64,000 nucleotides of DNA from Henckelia pumila (GCF_033568475.1 NC_133123.1:25716622-25780621); one strand, 5' to 3'. Positions 45,708 to 58,869 are shown, counted from the stretch's first letter. The notes: generated from the letters alone by a model not told the origin. Made by a program: numbers and translations.

Positions 45708-46548
45708 GACGATCTCTTAATTCATTTCAACATTAGTTATCTATCCTACATATGGATTATATGAGATGAGTACAATAAGTTTTTTTAGACTATATATAGT
45801 ACGTACGGAGTCTCAAAGAAATCATATATGACCATTACATTAAGAAGAAGTTATATAGATAGAAGAGAAACTTCAAGATCTCAAAGAAAGAGTGACCTAG
45901 AACATGGAGAAGGCTTATCAAAATAATATAAGAATGCACCGAATTCTCTAATCACCATGGATATCCAGTCACTTGAGCAGAGGTTAATCCAAAATAATAC
46001 ATCAAATGATCAAGAATTATTGTATTTGTTGTGCAACAATTCATTGTTGCGCCCCTGTTATTCAACCTTTAGATCAGTTCAACTCAGCGCATGAAGAATA
46101 ACGGTTGCAAAAGTTAGAGTTGATCCCCAGACTTGTCGTTTTTAGGTCAGCTCGTGTCTATATTCTTCTCAACTGAGTGATTTTGCACTCTCAGTCATAG
46201 GTGAGCATTAGGTTAATTCGGTTATCCGTCAAACTGAATTAACCAGAACTCGTTTTAACCGAATTTTTAATTTTAAGCTAAAACCGAATTTCTTACTAAC
46301 ACGAATTAGCAATCCCGTAGTTAAATCTGTTATTTCAGTCAATAATCGAATTAACCGTTATTTTGTTTAAAAAATTTATAAAAAAATTAATAATTGAAAT
46401 ATGAAACTTTTATCGTAATAAAACACATAATGCATAAAACAATTTAAAAATAACAAAATGACAATCTAAACACATTTAAAAAATAATATAGTTATAGAAA
46501 TTTCAATTTTTAAAATAGTCATCCCCAATAACGTCATGGGTTCAATTC
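45063..46548. other. Intergenic AT-rich sequence
   Basis: No gene. It contains a 55-bp (TA)n tract (45,651-45,705). A segment at about 46,200-46,380 with repeated GGTTAATTCGG and AACCGAATT motifs is probably a degenerate inverted-repeat element. Confidence 0.35.
45651..45705. repeat. (TA)n microsatellite, 55 bp
   Basis: Uninterrupted TA dinucleotides. Confidence 0.95.
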
Positions 46549-46710
46549 ATTTCAACCTACCTTTACAGGCATTATCCCCATGATAGATCTAAGGGTCCTC
46601 ATTTATCAATACATGCGGGGTATACTAAAAAATAATTAACCCCGTATTTATTGATAAATGTACATTGTTAGATCTACCTCAAGACAGTGCATGTATAGGT
46701 AGGATCTAAC
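46549..46710. mobile_element. 160-bp foldback MITE, copy C (inverted relative to A)
   Basis: Starts ATTTCAACCTACCTTTACAG and ends CATGTATAGGTAGGATCTAA. It carries TATCAATACATGCGGGGTA and the inverted AACCCCGTATTTATTGATAA around a short A-rich loop. Confidence 0.75.
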
Positions 46711-47396
46711 TTACCGTAACGTATGTTGCCTTCCAAGGAAGAATGCTCTCGATCTATCCCTATTGTTAACTAGCACGTGTAAAAATAGTTTTCGTTGGAA
46801 TTTTTCGTATGCTATATTTGCTCTATTACAATTTTGGTTTCATATTTTTAAAATTTAAATTAATTACTTCGATATTTTAAATTTTTTACGAGTCATCTTC
46901 ATCGAGAATTTTCATGCGATACCATATATATATGAGAGCTACATCAACATCAATTAAGTTAGTGTCAAATTTAAGGTCAAAAGACACCACCCCGAAAAAA
47001 GAACCAAATTTTTTATATATACTAGAATAATCTCACACACGCGTTGCGCGTGTATAAAATTATATAATTTATTTAATATTGTATGTTATATATAAATATT
47101 ATTTTTTTCGATAATATTTAAATTTATTTATTTTTTATTTATAAAATAATATAAAAATCAATTTAAAATTTATTTATCAATTTATCTTATTTATAATGTT
47201 TAGTTGAGAAAAATATGGAAATTTGAAATATTAAAATTTAAAAAAAAACAAATAAGAATAAGAATAAAAGTGTAATAGACAATTTTGACAAATGAAAAGA
47301 TGGTGTCTGGAGAAGATGAGAGATATATAAAAGATAGATATTATCTAATTGACTAAAACTGAAATTTGACAATATAGATTAATAAAATTGTGAAGA

Positions 47397-47400
<4 letters not shown>

Positions 47401-47438
<38 letters not shown>
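47401..47438. repeat. (TA)n microsatellite
   Basis: Uninterrupted TA dinucleotides. Confidence 0.95.
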
Positions 47439-47440
<2 letters not shown>

Positions 47441-48102
47441 AAAACCTAAATTTTCCCCTAAATTAATTATGCCGAACATTAGAAACTTTTTTAAGTGTTT
47501 ATATTTCAAAATCAATATGAAATTCGATCGTTTAATATTGAAGGGAGATTAATATTCGTGTGTGTATATATATGAATTTTTTTTAACAAAAAAAAAAACA
47601 TGGGGTTGAAACTTTATTGTAAATGGAAAATCGACCTTGTTTTGCAAGATCGCGTTAAAATTTCGAGCCATGAATCATTAATTTCTATAGTGAATCAAAA
47701 TAATAATAATAATAATTAATGTGTGATAAAGTCGAAATGATTCTTTCCAGCTTCATCTATAATAAATAATTAAGGGCCTAAAGTCGGCATAGATTCCTCT
47801 ATCATTACTACATGAAAAATTTTAATTCCATTTTCTCTTTTTCTCAACTTAGATGATTGGAAGATTGGTCAAAAGTTAAGACAAATGTGTTCCAATCAAG
47901 ATTTAAAAGTGAAATTTTGTACAATTATGATGAAAAAGGATATAACCTAACTAGATTATCTTGTGAAATTCTTCATATAAAAAATCTAATTTTATGAATT
48001 TTATAAATAATCTTTTTCTTCAATTGTTGATCGAATATTAAACTTTAAGCTTTAATATCCAAAAACAAAGGGCTTAAATATTTATATTTTCTAAATTAAT
48101 TA

Positions 48103-48120
48103 CTATATATTATATTATAT

Positions 48121-48181
<61 letters not shown>
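48103..48181. repeat. (TA)n microsatellite with TATAT units, about 79 bp
   Basis: TATAT units grade into pure TA and then (CA)n at 48,184-48,200. It is the longest simple repeat in the window. Confidence 0.95.
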
Positions 48182-48184
<3 letters not shown>

Positions 48185-48919
48185 ACACACACAAACACAC
48201 ATCTATATGTATGTATATATAGTGAATCATTTGCTATCATCATGTCTTGAATATATATAATTAAACATATCATCAGTAGTTGGCCAAAAATTTAATTTAA
48301 AAAACTCAGTACAAATTTAAATGGAAGAAGCACTTTAGAAATAATTATGTGATATTCGAAAAGATGTCTACCACGCACAATTTAATAACATATTTCGGCA
48401 AATTAAAAATATAAAGCACCACTTCGAATTAATGTCATTGACTCATGTTCATATATATATATACATATATATATGTATACACACTAATTTTTACTGTTAT
48501 AGTTTCAATCGAAAAACTGATGGTCGAAATTTCATACAAATAAAAGTTTAATTTTCATTTGATTTCCTTCATATTTTATTTTATCGAAATGAAAAATGTG
48601 TAATTGGTGATAACAATATGACTCAAATTTTTAATGGATGCAAGAACCCAATTAATACATTTCGATTGGTCTCTCACTAAGAGTAGTTATTGTTCCCAAA
48701 AACCTCATTCCAATATTGAATTACCTTAGAACACAGGTAAGGAATTTCATGATTTTTTAAATGGTAGGCAAAATTAATTATTTCGAAGCATATATAAACA
48801 ATATGTAAAACATATATAATTAAACTTGACTGAAGAAAATGAAAAAATACTAAAAATATACGATAAAAAAAATAGACAAGCAAAACTTGTTTAAATAAAG
48901 AATTATTATTAAACTTTGT

Positions 48920-49245
48920 CAACCAAAATAACATCCGAAAAAAAAAGGCGAAGGAATAACTCGACCTTCTAAATCAGACATAGAACCTATACTACCCCAG
49001 CTAAAACATGAGCAACTTGGTTCGTTGATCGCTTAACAAAAATAAACAAGCAAAATTGAAATTTTTCGGCAAGGAATTGAGTATTGACAATCTTCAACTA
49101 ATAAACCCATGCTGGACGGATCAAACACTGGAAAATTTAAAGTATCTATGACAAGTTTAGCATCTGATTCAATCTGAATGTACAAGCAAAACTTTTCTAT
49201 TTTCACATAAAGAGACAAATTTCAGTAAATAATCATTATCGGCAA
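48920..49245 (-). pseudogene. Decayed LINE RNase H domain (RVT_3-type) fragment
   Basis: The minus strand reads IQIESDAKLVIDTLNFPV, then SSMGLLVEDCQ, and after a one-base frameshift FVKRSTNQVAHVLAGVV. These are the conserved final motifs of plant LINE RNase H-like domains. The part that follows (GSMSDLEG...) also fits, but in a further shifted frame. It is a relic with no RT upstream. Confidence 0.7.
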
Positions 49246-49501
49246 TATTAATGCCGTGATACTTCTAAATTTAACCGTATCGTGAATAAAATACTAAACC
49301 TAATTTTTTAATTTGATTTTAAATGTTGATTTCTAGTGGGTTTTAAGTCTTATTTGAACTTTTGATCCTGACCTATAAAATTATACTTTATATTTGAGAA
49401 TCATTGAATCAATATCTCTTGATTAATTTATTAGTCATGATTAAGTCAATGAGTTTGATTCCAAACATAGCAATTGGGCAGCCAAAGAACCATGACAATA
49501 A

Positions 49502-49535
<34 letters not shown>

Positions 49536-50806
49536 TAAATATTACTCGTCACGTCTCAAATATATAGATTTATTTGTTTTTATACAGATTACAAAAATCA
49601 TTGGAAACTAAAATTTACTAGCAAACTTCGTAATTTATCCTTATTTTCATTCGAAAAATGGTTTTACATTATCCAAAACTTAGTTAATAAGGTTATGATC
49701 AGTAATAAAAAAAAAATTTGTTGTTAATTAATGCAGAAAATGGACTGTATATTTGGAACATCAAAAAAATAAATGAAGTTTATACAATTGAGACAGATGG
49801 ATTAGAATTTAACATTTATGAGTGAGGAAAACTTATGTATATATTTTTTTTGCAAAAATATTCATTTGAAAATAGTCAACTATCTCTATTCGTGTGTGGA
49901 AATATCATTATTTTACACCATGCAACTTTAAGCAGACCCTCGTGCAGAATCATTTTAGAGATAATGTAAATTATAATCTTAAAGAGTTCACTAATTTAGA
50001 TTATTGAAGGGTCGTTTGTTAGTTTGGCTCCACTTTTTTTTTTTTTTTTTAATTATTATTCCTAATTGACCCCACTCTTTTCATTTCATTCGGAAAGCCC
50101 CAAACTATGCCTTGTTTTGTCTCTTTTCCTTTAATGATTTTTATTTCCTTTTTTTATGATATGTGTACTAGATTATATATAAAAGTTTTCATCTACTTAA
50201 ATTAAAATCGTAGAACGTAATGATTGTCCATATTGAGAGACTGTGCGTAGCGTTCTAATTCGTGTATATGGTTTTAAAGATCAAAGTTGGTCTGCTGCCA
50301 TTAGATATAAATTTTTCTATAACGAAAAATGTTTAGTTCTATAGTTGGTAACTTGGTATCAGATATAAGATCGATCATCTTTTCAAAAAAAAAAAAAACT
50401 AAGATCGATCAAGTGTCTGATGGATTGCAATGCGTACGATTATTAGGAGGGGATTGTTAAGTGCAATATTAATTATCTGCGAGAGAGTAGTCGAAGAGAG
50501 ACACTTGTACTGTTGTATTATTTATAATATTAGAGTTGTACAACTATCATATATCGGCTATCAATTTTGCTAAAACGACAAGCCTTTGGCCCTAAAAAAT
50601 TGGTTAAAAGTTTAAAAATCGGGGAGATTACTTTTATTTCAAAGCTTGAAGTGTTGCAAATTTTAATTATTTGGAATTTTCATTTGAGTATTAGAAATTA
50701 TATTTAGACCATGTGAGAGCATGTGTATGTAACAATCTAATCATTAAGATTATGTACTTACAACAATATTTCAGTTAGCTATACTACTATAGAACCCCAT
50801 CGATCA
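49246..50806. other. Intergenic AT-rich sequence
   Basis: No supported gene. It contains short (TA)n runs and a poly-T run at about 50,034-50,050. Confidence 0.35.
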
Positions 50807-51142
50807 CATGTAATTGTAAAAAGTTGAAATCAACGTAAGTGCATTAACCAGAATTATTTGAAGCCCAATCTGCATAAAGCCCAATACGTCAGATCCAAAA
50901 CGCTACAGGTCAAGACGAGAGATATATTACCAGCCTGGGTTCATTAGGTGGGGTTTTCGGCTCTGGGTTTTCATGTAATTGTAAGAAGTTGAAATCAACA
51001 TAAGTTTCCATTAACCAGAATTATTGGAAGCCCAATATTCATAAAGCCCAATACGTCAGATCCAAAACGCTAAAGGTAAAGACGAGATATATTACTAGCC
51101 TGGGTTCATTAGTTGGGCTTTTTTGCTCTGGGTTTTCGGCCC
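50807..51142. repeat. 165-bp direct tandem duplication
   Basis: Two adjacent copies (50,807-50,971 and 50,972-51,142) begin CATGTAATTGTAA.AAGTTG and end with CTCTGGGTTTTC. They share AAAGCCCAATACGTCAGATC. They differ at about a dozen sites, so the duplication is older than the one in the PLC intron. Their balanced composition contrasts with the surroundings and could come from a transcribed leader or transposon. Confidence 0.85.
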
Positions 51143-52048
51143 ACTTACTTGCCAATATTACTATGTCAAAACAAATTTTCCAAAATTTGTGTGCCTTCAG
51201 TTTCATGTTTGTTTTTGGGGTGTTTGTTGTCCATTGATATGAAAATATTTATCACATCCTTGGCATATAATATGGAAGTGAGATTCCACACATTGAGCTT
51301 TATTTTGTATCCATATATTTCTGTCTTTTGGAGATTATTAACCTAAGAAGATGCTCGAAAAGTTTATTGCATTTTCTTCTCAAAATCAATGGCTCCCCAA
51401 CCCATATCCCCAAGTTGGATGTGGGACAGATACTTAGACGCCGCTTGGTGCAGCTTATAACACAGCAGCAATAGTGTTACTGTGTTAGTACGTAGTGTGT
51501 ATGAGATTGTATCTACTACGTGTGGGGAAAATTGCAATTTTGGTTTATTAATTAAGTTGTTTCTTAATGATTTTGGTTTCCTAATATTCAAGTTCATATT
51601 TGTTTTAAAAAAAAAAGTTTTTTACCATGCACTTGAGTTCAAGATTTTATCGTAGTTGATTCACATAGTGTAGTTGTGTTGATGATTTAATTTTGGTGCT
51701 CTGGTCGAGAATTTTCATCTAACTATATAATATAGGAAAACTGAGAGGCTCGCCTTTCTCACTTGGTTCCATTTTTAGCAGCTAAAAGAGAAGATTATTT
51801 TGTTTAAAAATTAAAAAAATAAAGAATGGTATATTTATTAAAAATAAAGTTAGGGATGACCAAGAAAATCATTCATGAAACATTTGTAGATTTGGTACTG
51901 AGATCAAGTTTCACTATCCCTAGTACTTTACAAATATTATTTCCACATACGATATATGATTACAAATAAAGTTAAAAAAAGAGTGATTTTCAAATGTCAT
52001 CCCAACCTTTCTTAACTCAACTAGCTATTTTTTTTTTTAAAAAAGTAA

Positions 52049-52096
<48 letters not shown>

Positions 52097-52403
52097 CAAA
52101 ATATCTTTCACTGTGTGGAGGGGTAAAGAACCAAGGACCGTGACGTAGGGAAAATTAGCAAAAATGTCATATAAGTTAAAGAACATTTGAGTTTTTAGTC
52201 GATCGTGTAAATCGTCCAGATTTGTTCTTGGAAGAAATGAAGAATAAGTTGATTACTATTATTTTTTGCTTTTATTATTTTTCTATCAAAGTGCTGACAT
52301 GTCATCTCACATGATTGATATGGCAATGAGCATCAAAGACATGTAAACAATGTGACACTGATCGTTTTTTACGAGTATGATATCATGGGTTGAGTCGATG
52401 CTA
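51143..52403. other. Intergenic sequence
   Basis: No supported gene. A (TA)n tract lies at 52,051-52,093. Confidence 0.35.
52051..52093. repeat. (TA)n microsatellite
   Basis: Uninterrupted AT dinucleotides. Confidence 0.95.
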
Positions 52404-52540
52404 TTCGTAGGGTAGTGTCCTGCGGGTGACGTGGCGGCTCATGATTGATTAAAATCAGTGAGTCCCACGTGAGACACATTGTTTTTGACCAATCATGAGG
52501 TTAAACGTCATCCGCAGGGCAGTGCCCTGCGGGCGGCATG
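52404..52540. mobile_element. GC-richer foldback MITE, about 137 bp
   Basis: Left arm GGGTAGTGTCCTGCGGGTGA then CTCATGATTG; right arm inverted GGGCACTGCCCTGCGGATGA then CTCATGATTG. The arms are about 45 bp with a loop of about 45 bp. Its GC content is well above that of the surrounding DNA. Confidence 0.6.
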
Positions 52541-54252
52541 TACTAAACCGATATCATGTCTATATTACAACAAATAGGCTAATTAAGCGTACGTAGTAAA
52601 AAGGAAAATAGAATAAAAACTATTACAATTAAACCAAACTTTAACAACATATATTAGAAAAAAAACAACTTATATGACAAATTTCGCAATTTTCTCGACT
52701 AGAATTTATAGGAACGCAGAAAGACCCAACTAATAATTTTTTTAATCGACATCTCCTTCATCATATATCTCGAATGCAAAGACTCGACTACTAGCAACTT
52801 CTTCTTCTGATATTGACTTCCACGTTAAAAAAAAAATTAAATGTTATAATTATTTATACTACTTTCTCAAAAGAAGTAAAAGTTTAAAGTTTAAATTTTG
52901 AGAATTTTGACTAAACAATATTTTATAATAATAATTGTGATGGAATCAGATATAACTAACTAATTAAGATTGATCATAAGATATATAACATTTCTAGTAG
53001 GGTGAAATTGGAAATTTATAATTTATTATGGGGAGTTAATACAAAAAATAAGACCGAATATTAATCTGGAGAGTTATTAAACCATATATTTAGGACCCAA
53101 TCTCGTGAGGTTAAACTATAAATCATGGCCTTCTCTAGCAGAATTAAACTAGAGAAAATTCGATGTTTTATTTTATTGAGTGACGATCTTATCAATCACC
53201 TCTTACGTCTCTTCTAAATGAAGATGAAATCGAAAATCATGAATCGGCATGTGTTTTGGGCTGCTAATTTTGATATCGAAATACATTGTTACATTGTTTT
53301 GTTACTGATAACGTTAATGTTGATTTTTGAATAAATATGGATAGTTGATGGTTTTTTTTTGGCTTGGGAATGAATTAAACCTTTTATTTCGTTCTAGTAC
53401 TTTAATTTAGAATTGTAAAACAGTTGGTTTCATGGAATAAAATCTTGTTGGATTTAGGATTATTCTGGCTTAAGTGTTTCGATCTTTTGATGAATCTTAA
53501 TTATTAAATCCCGAGAAATGCTGATCCTATTCCAAGGGATGACAGCAAATCTTGAAAAGATTATTGTGGAATAGTATTTTTTTTTTTTAGGGTTGTGGAA
53601 TAGTATTTTTATTGGTGCATGGTAGTACTTATAGAACAACAAAAATAAATTTCATACCAACTCTCTTATCTATGTAATTAATAAGATTTATACCAAATAA
53701 CTGATCCTAATAAAAATGATAAAAATGATAATTTTATTGAATTCCTAAAAAAACTGAATTATATATGATTAAAACTAAAATATGGTGACATAAAAAAACC
53801 AATAACAAAAGAAATAAACACCAAGAAGGAATATTGTAATTTTCATTCACAAAACAAGCATGACAAACAGTGAAAAAACTTTTTCTTTTTTTTAAACTTT
53901 TGTGTGTGCTGACACTAAAGCTAATTCTGATCGCCACTCAATCTCAGCCACACCAACCAGTTGTTTATATATATATGAACAAACAAAATCACTCATTTTT
54001 AATTACCTAAAACCAAATATAACATTCTGATTAAAATCATCAGATAATTAATTAATTCGTGCAGTTAATCCCAGCTTTTCCTTATTTTCTCCGAACATTA
54101 AAAAAAAAAAAGACAAGTAGTCTAGGGAAGAATTATTTCCGGAAAATAATATAATATTTTTTTACATCTGTGTCAAAAATTTTGACCGGGGCTGGGCTTA
54201 GATATATATTCTTGAGGGGTAGCTTTTCAAGATTCTTCTGTATTTGCCACTC
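52541..54252. other. Intergenic AT-rich sequence and MYB upstream region
   Basis: No gene. The last 300 bases are likely promoter-proximal sequence of the MYB gene. Confidence 0.4.
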
Positions 54253-54260
54253 TATAAAAG
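54253..54260 (+). promoter_or_regulatory. Possible TATA box of MYB gene
   Basis: CTCTATAAAAGGG lies about 190 bp upstream of the first start codon. It is followed by a CT-rich leader (TCTCTTCTCTCTCTCTG at about 54,342), as is common in plant 5' UTRs. Confidence 0.5.
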
Positions 54261-54420
54261 GGTTACTATTATATAATTCAACTACTATAAGAATCCCATG
54301 TTTTTATTTTTTATTTTAAAGAAAACACACAAATAAAAATCTCTCTTCTCTCTCTCTGTGCAAATTTAACTAAAATTCATATATCCCCTTATCACTTTAT
54401 TATACAACGTAACGTCGTAG

Positions 54421-54445
54421 CATATATATATATATATATATATAT
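54421..54445 (+). repeat. (TA)n tract abutting the MYB start codon
   Basis: TA dinucleotides run directly into the first in-frame ATG. Confidence 0.9.
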
Positions 54446-56218
54446 GATCAAGGTACTAGGTTTTGATGAAGCCATGGAAACAATATTGTGCCCGATCCCG
54501 ACTCATTACGATTCGAGCTGGCTGATACACCAAGGCAAGTGCACGGCATGGACCAAAGAAGAGAACAAGCTATTCGAGCGGGCCTTGGCGAAATACGACG
54601 AGAAAAAGACCCCGAACCGATGGTTTAAGGTGGCGTCCATGATCCCGGGGAAATCGGTGTGCGACGTTATGAATCATTACAGGGAGTTGGTGGAGGACGT
54701 GAGCAATATCGAGGCCGGCTTGGTTCCGATCCCCGGCTACCTCCACTCTTCTTCTTCCAGCTTTACTAATTTCGACTTAATGGATGATCATGTCATGTGT
54801 AGGAAGAGATCAGGGAAGAGTAGTAGTAGTACCCTTCAAGAGAGGAGGAAAGGGGTGCCCTGGACTGAGGATGAGCACAGGTGAGGTACTCATGCATACA
54901 TATACATACTACCACTTTTATATATATATATATATGGTGAGCAATAACCGTGAGCACGTAAACGTATCTGAATACCTGCTGAGGTGGCGTCCACGTATTA
55001 GAATATAAAGACACCATCGTAGTCGGTACTCACATAGATGCTCACAATTGCGCCTATTCATCATGTATATATATATATTCTTGATCATTCATTAAGCCTT
55101 TATACACACACAAAAGATTATATAGAAATTGGAATTTAAGAAGAAAAAAAAATTAGATATCGATTTGATTAAGATAATAGACTTGTATATATTTGTGTGT
55201 TATATTGTATCCACGGAAATATGATTTTCCCTCCGTGGATTCTTTAAGGTTGTGCTTAGAGTATGTTAATTTTTTATTTTTTTTTTGTAACTCGTATGGT
55301 TTTATAATTAGATTCTCTCGTGGTGAAAAACGTACAAGCTAGAGATGGGTTATATGTATAGATTAAATTAAATCTTATGATAAAAACTTATATATTAATT
55401 ACATGAAACTTTGCGGATCGATCCATGTATGGTGTGTTCTAATTGCTTTGGATCGATGCTTATTAATTAGGAGCAAGATTTTAGTTTATGGTATGGTGGT
55501 AGTGTTCTTGAATAGTAGGTTGAATAAGTTAATTGAGAATTAATTTGATAAATGGAGTTAATATTAAAACTCAATTTTTTGAAAAAAAAAAATCTAAAAA
55601 TTATGTTTTAGATTTGATGTTTTTTGGAGTTTTTAATCATGTTGCATGTCTGGTTGGATTTTACATTGGGGAAGATGTGGTGCTAAAATGACTGAACATC
55701 AGCCATATCTTATGCTTGTGAAAAGACATGCTTGCCCTTTACACTAATGCTCAAAATTATTGCAAGAGATGGATAAATCAACCACTTCAATTAGCTAGCT
55801 AGCTAGCAACAATATTTTTCTATAGTAATTTTTACTGTTTACTGATTATCTAACGATATTAATCCATGGATGAAACTGCAGACGATTTCTTATCGGACTC
55901 GAAAAGCATGGCAAAGGCGACTGGCGGAACATATCGCGAAATTTCGTGATATCCAAGACGCCGACTCAAGTAGCTAGCCATGCCCAGAAATACTACCTGA
56001 GGCAGGTTTCCAGAGGCAAGGACAAGAGAAGGCCGAGCATTCATGACATGACGATAGTCGATCTCTCCAACACCTCGTCCGAGAGCCAAAAAATCCACCG
56101 TTCGACCAAATCTTATGGATATAGATCGATGCAGAAGCCTGCTATGTTCGATCATGGGGCACTTATGGTTTTGGACTCGACTCTCGGCGATTCATTCGTT
56201 GCTTATCCGCTTATGTAG
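54444..56218 (+). CDS. DIVARICATA-type R-R MYB transcription factor, two exons
   Basis: Nuclear transcription factor of the plant MYB-related group with two separated MYB/SANT repeats. Exon 1 is 54,444-54,880 and exon 2 is 55,882-56,218, with a 1001-bp GT-AG intron splitting an Arg codon inside the second repeat, giving 257 residues. Repeat 1 (about 34-82) has [16 protein letters not shown] and [12 protein letters not shown], followed by the DIV-typical [17 protein letters not shown]. Repeat 2 (about 137-188) has [25 protein letters not shown] and [10 protein letters not shown]; the family usually has SHAQKYF. DIV-type proteins act with RAD/DRIF partners. ATG 54,474 (METILCPIP) fits the family N-terminus better and would give 247 residues, because ATG 54,444 sits directly at the end of a (TA)n tract. 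No break is seen. Confidence 0.9.
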
Positions 56219-56368
56219 CTGCTCGTTATCGTTATGTTCGTTATTGATGTTGTTTGGTCACGTTTGTTGTTAATTATGTTACAATTATATTATTGAAAAT
56301 ATTGTCCATCGTACATTTATGATCAAGTAAATTTATGTATCATTTTGGCATAATAAAATAATATATGC

Positions 56369-56409
<41 letters not shown>

Positions 56410-58869
56410 CTTGTTTGCATTATTTGATCTAATGTATGCTAAAGATGCAAAAATTTTCAGAAATTTTATTCTCTCTTGATGTGAAATTGCCAAATTGGGA
56501 AGAATGAATCTTAAGTTAGGAAATATATATGATAGTAATTTAAAAAAAAAAAAAAAAAAGGAAGCATGGGACTACATAATCTCTAACATCTTATGAAAGT
56601 TAAGGTACAATGGTCAATTGATATATGAAATAGTATTTATATATGATAGGACTTTATATATAATGTAGTTACTATTGTGGAACAATGGAAATACTCTCAT
56701 AAAGCATGATAATTATTATAATACAATTTTTTGGGGGACCCCACTAAGTCGATCACGTCCATAATCTATTTTTAATTTATTTATTATTTTCCTCTACTTT
56801 CTACCAATTAATTATTTACATTTATTACAATATTAATGCATAGATCAATTGGGTCATTTCATATATATATATGTGGTGGATCATATCCAATTTGTCCATT
56901 TCTGATTGTAAATTCCACTAAAATGAATTCATGAGCATATTCTTCCTTCAAATTAAACCATCCTATATATAGACGGGCAAAGTAATGTTTGTGATATTTT
57001 TTTTCAATGGTGGCACAGGTTGCATGAGTGCAACTTCTTTAAAAAGTCTCAAATAGAAATTATTGCTTTTCTTATAACATTGTGGACTCGCTTTTTTGTG
57101 TAATTATTTTACAACCACCAACTTTTATTTATTTATTTATTTTTTTTTGAACAAACCACCAACTTTTAATTCGTTTCACATATTATGATATTTTGACACG
57201 AGACTTAAAATTGGTTGTCGGAAATATTTTCATTTCTAAAGTTTTCGGTACAAGTGTTGAACAGATTGAAGAATATTGCATTTGTACAATCTTGTAATTA
57301 AGAGAGAAATTTAAGTTTATTTTTGTAACAATCAACTAATTTTATTTTTATTTTTTGAGTAAGGGGAATTGTTTGTTACAATTTTGGATCTAGAATCATT
57401 TTAATTTTGGGACTGACTTGGTATCAGATAGACTGATAGACTATAAATCATATATCGGTCTAGTAAGGGTTGCAAACGAAACGAATATAATCAAGTATAA
57501 TATAATTATTAAAAATTTAAGACTCGAATTAAGTATATTCGAGTTTGAGGTTGATTGAAGATTTTAAATTTTTAGCTTGAGTTCGATACAAAATGTTTGA
57601 ACCTATAGTTATTCAATTTCAAAATATTGCTCGACCATTAAGATTCGAGAGCTCGAAATGTTTAAAAGCTTGAAATGTATATATATATTTCATGTATAGT
57701 TAGAGAATCTAGAGTAACTAATTTCCATGTAATAGTGTAATTTTTTATAAACCAAAAATACCAATAGAAAATTACAAAAATAATCAATCTTCATTTAATA
57801 AAAAAAATCATAAAACCTATTTTAGTAATTTTTGTGTTTATCTATAACTATCATGTCTTAATAAAATATTCATTTAACTTTATTCCTACCACTTTTAACA
57901 TAAAAAACTATTTTGAAATTTTTTATTTTTATATGATCTCTAAAGGTTTCCCAAAAACATTATTTAATGTCAAAAAAATCATTAAACTCATATGACATTG
58001 TCTCACGGTGCAATTTTGTTAGATGATTTTTCGGTCTTACTCGTACAAAATTATTACTTTTATTTTTTTAATGCCAAAATTGTTAATTTTAACTCTGAAA
58101 ATTGACAAGTGTTTCATGTATATTATTACTCTTTAAATTTTTGTAGAAAGTTTGACAAAGTGTTTCGTGTATATTACTCTTTAAAATTTTGTAGAAAGTT
58201 TGCCAAATTGTTTGTCAATCCTAAAGAGTTGTAGCTAGCTTGCTGCTGTTATCAAAAGGAATCATATTCATTCCTTGCTTGCAAGAGAAAACATTTCAAT
58301 ATTAGTAAGAAAGCATGCGTTATAACAGAACTTTGTCTTGTCAGCAACATAAAGATCCTATCATAGTTCTCTTCGAAACATGATCTTAAACCGGGAACAT
58401 TTCTAAAAATTTGAATGAAATGGTTTCTTATTTTCGGTTTAAATCCGAAATCAGGATCCAAACTGAAACCGATGATCAACCAGTCTGTTGTGATTCTCAG
58501 AAATGAAAAATATGACTAGTATTATAGAATCGCAACCATAATTATGACAGGTGGAAAACATAACCAACTCAAATTATACATAAATCGAATTTCTTGATTT
58601 GTACAAGTGATTCCAAGAAGGAACCCGAACAGTCGGAAACCGAAACAAAATAAGTATCCAAGTGGTTTCTTTCCCTTGGTTAGGTCTACCCACTCGAATT
58701 CAACGGTAATATCCTTGAGTTGCTTTAGTTTCATGGGAATATAGTTATGCAATTGAGTGTAACTATGTAAAATGGATATCTATATGTCTTTGAATACAGT
58801 AAGCCATTTTTTTGCTAGCAATAAACATATTATCATATAATACTAGAACCATGGGGAAATATACAGGCG
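56219..58869. other. AT-rich intergenic region between MYB and PORR genes
   Basis: No gene. It contains the (TA)n tract at 56,372-56,406. A weak hAT-like segment starts near 57,465 (GGGTTGCAAACGAA) and resembles the end of the element at 35,671. The sequence at 58,250-58,869 has mixed composition and is probably the 3' flank of the PORR gene. Confidence 0.4.
56372..56406. repeat. (TA)n microsatellite
   Basis: Uninterrupted AT dinucleotides in the MYB 3' flank. Confidence 0.95.

Larger units (their letters stand above)
46711..48879. other. Intergenic AT-rich sequence
   Basis: No gene. (TA)n tracts occur at 47,401-47,438 and 48,103-48,181. Confidence 0.35.
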
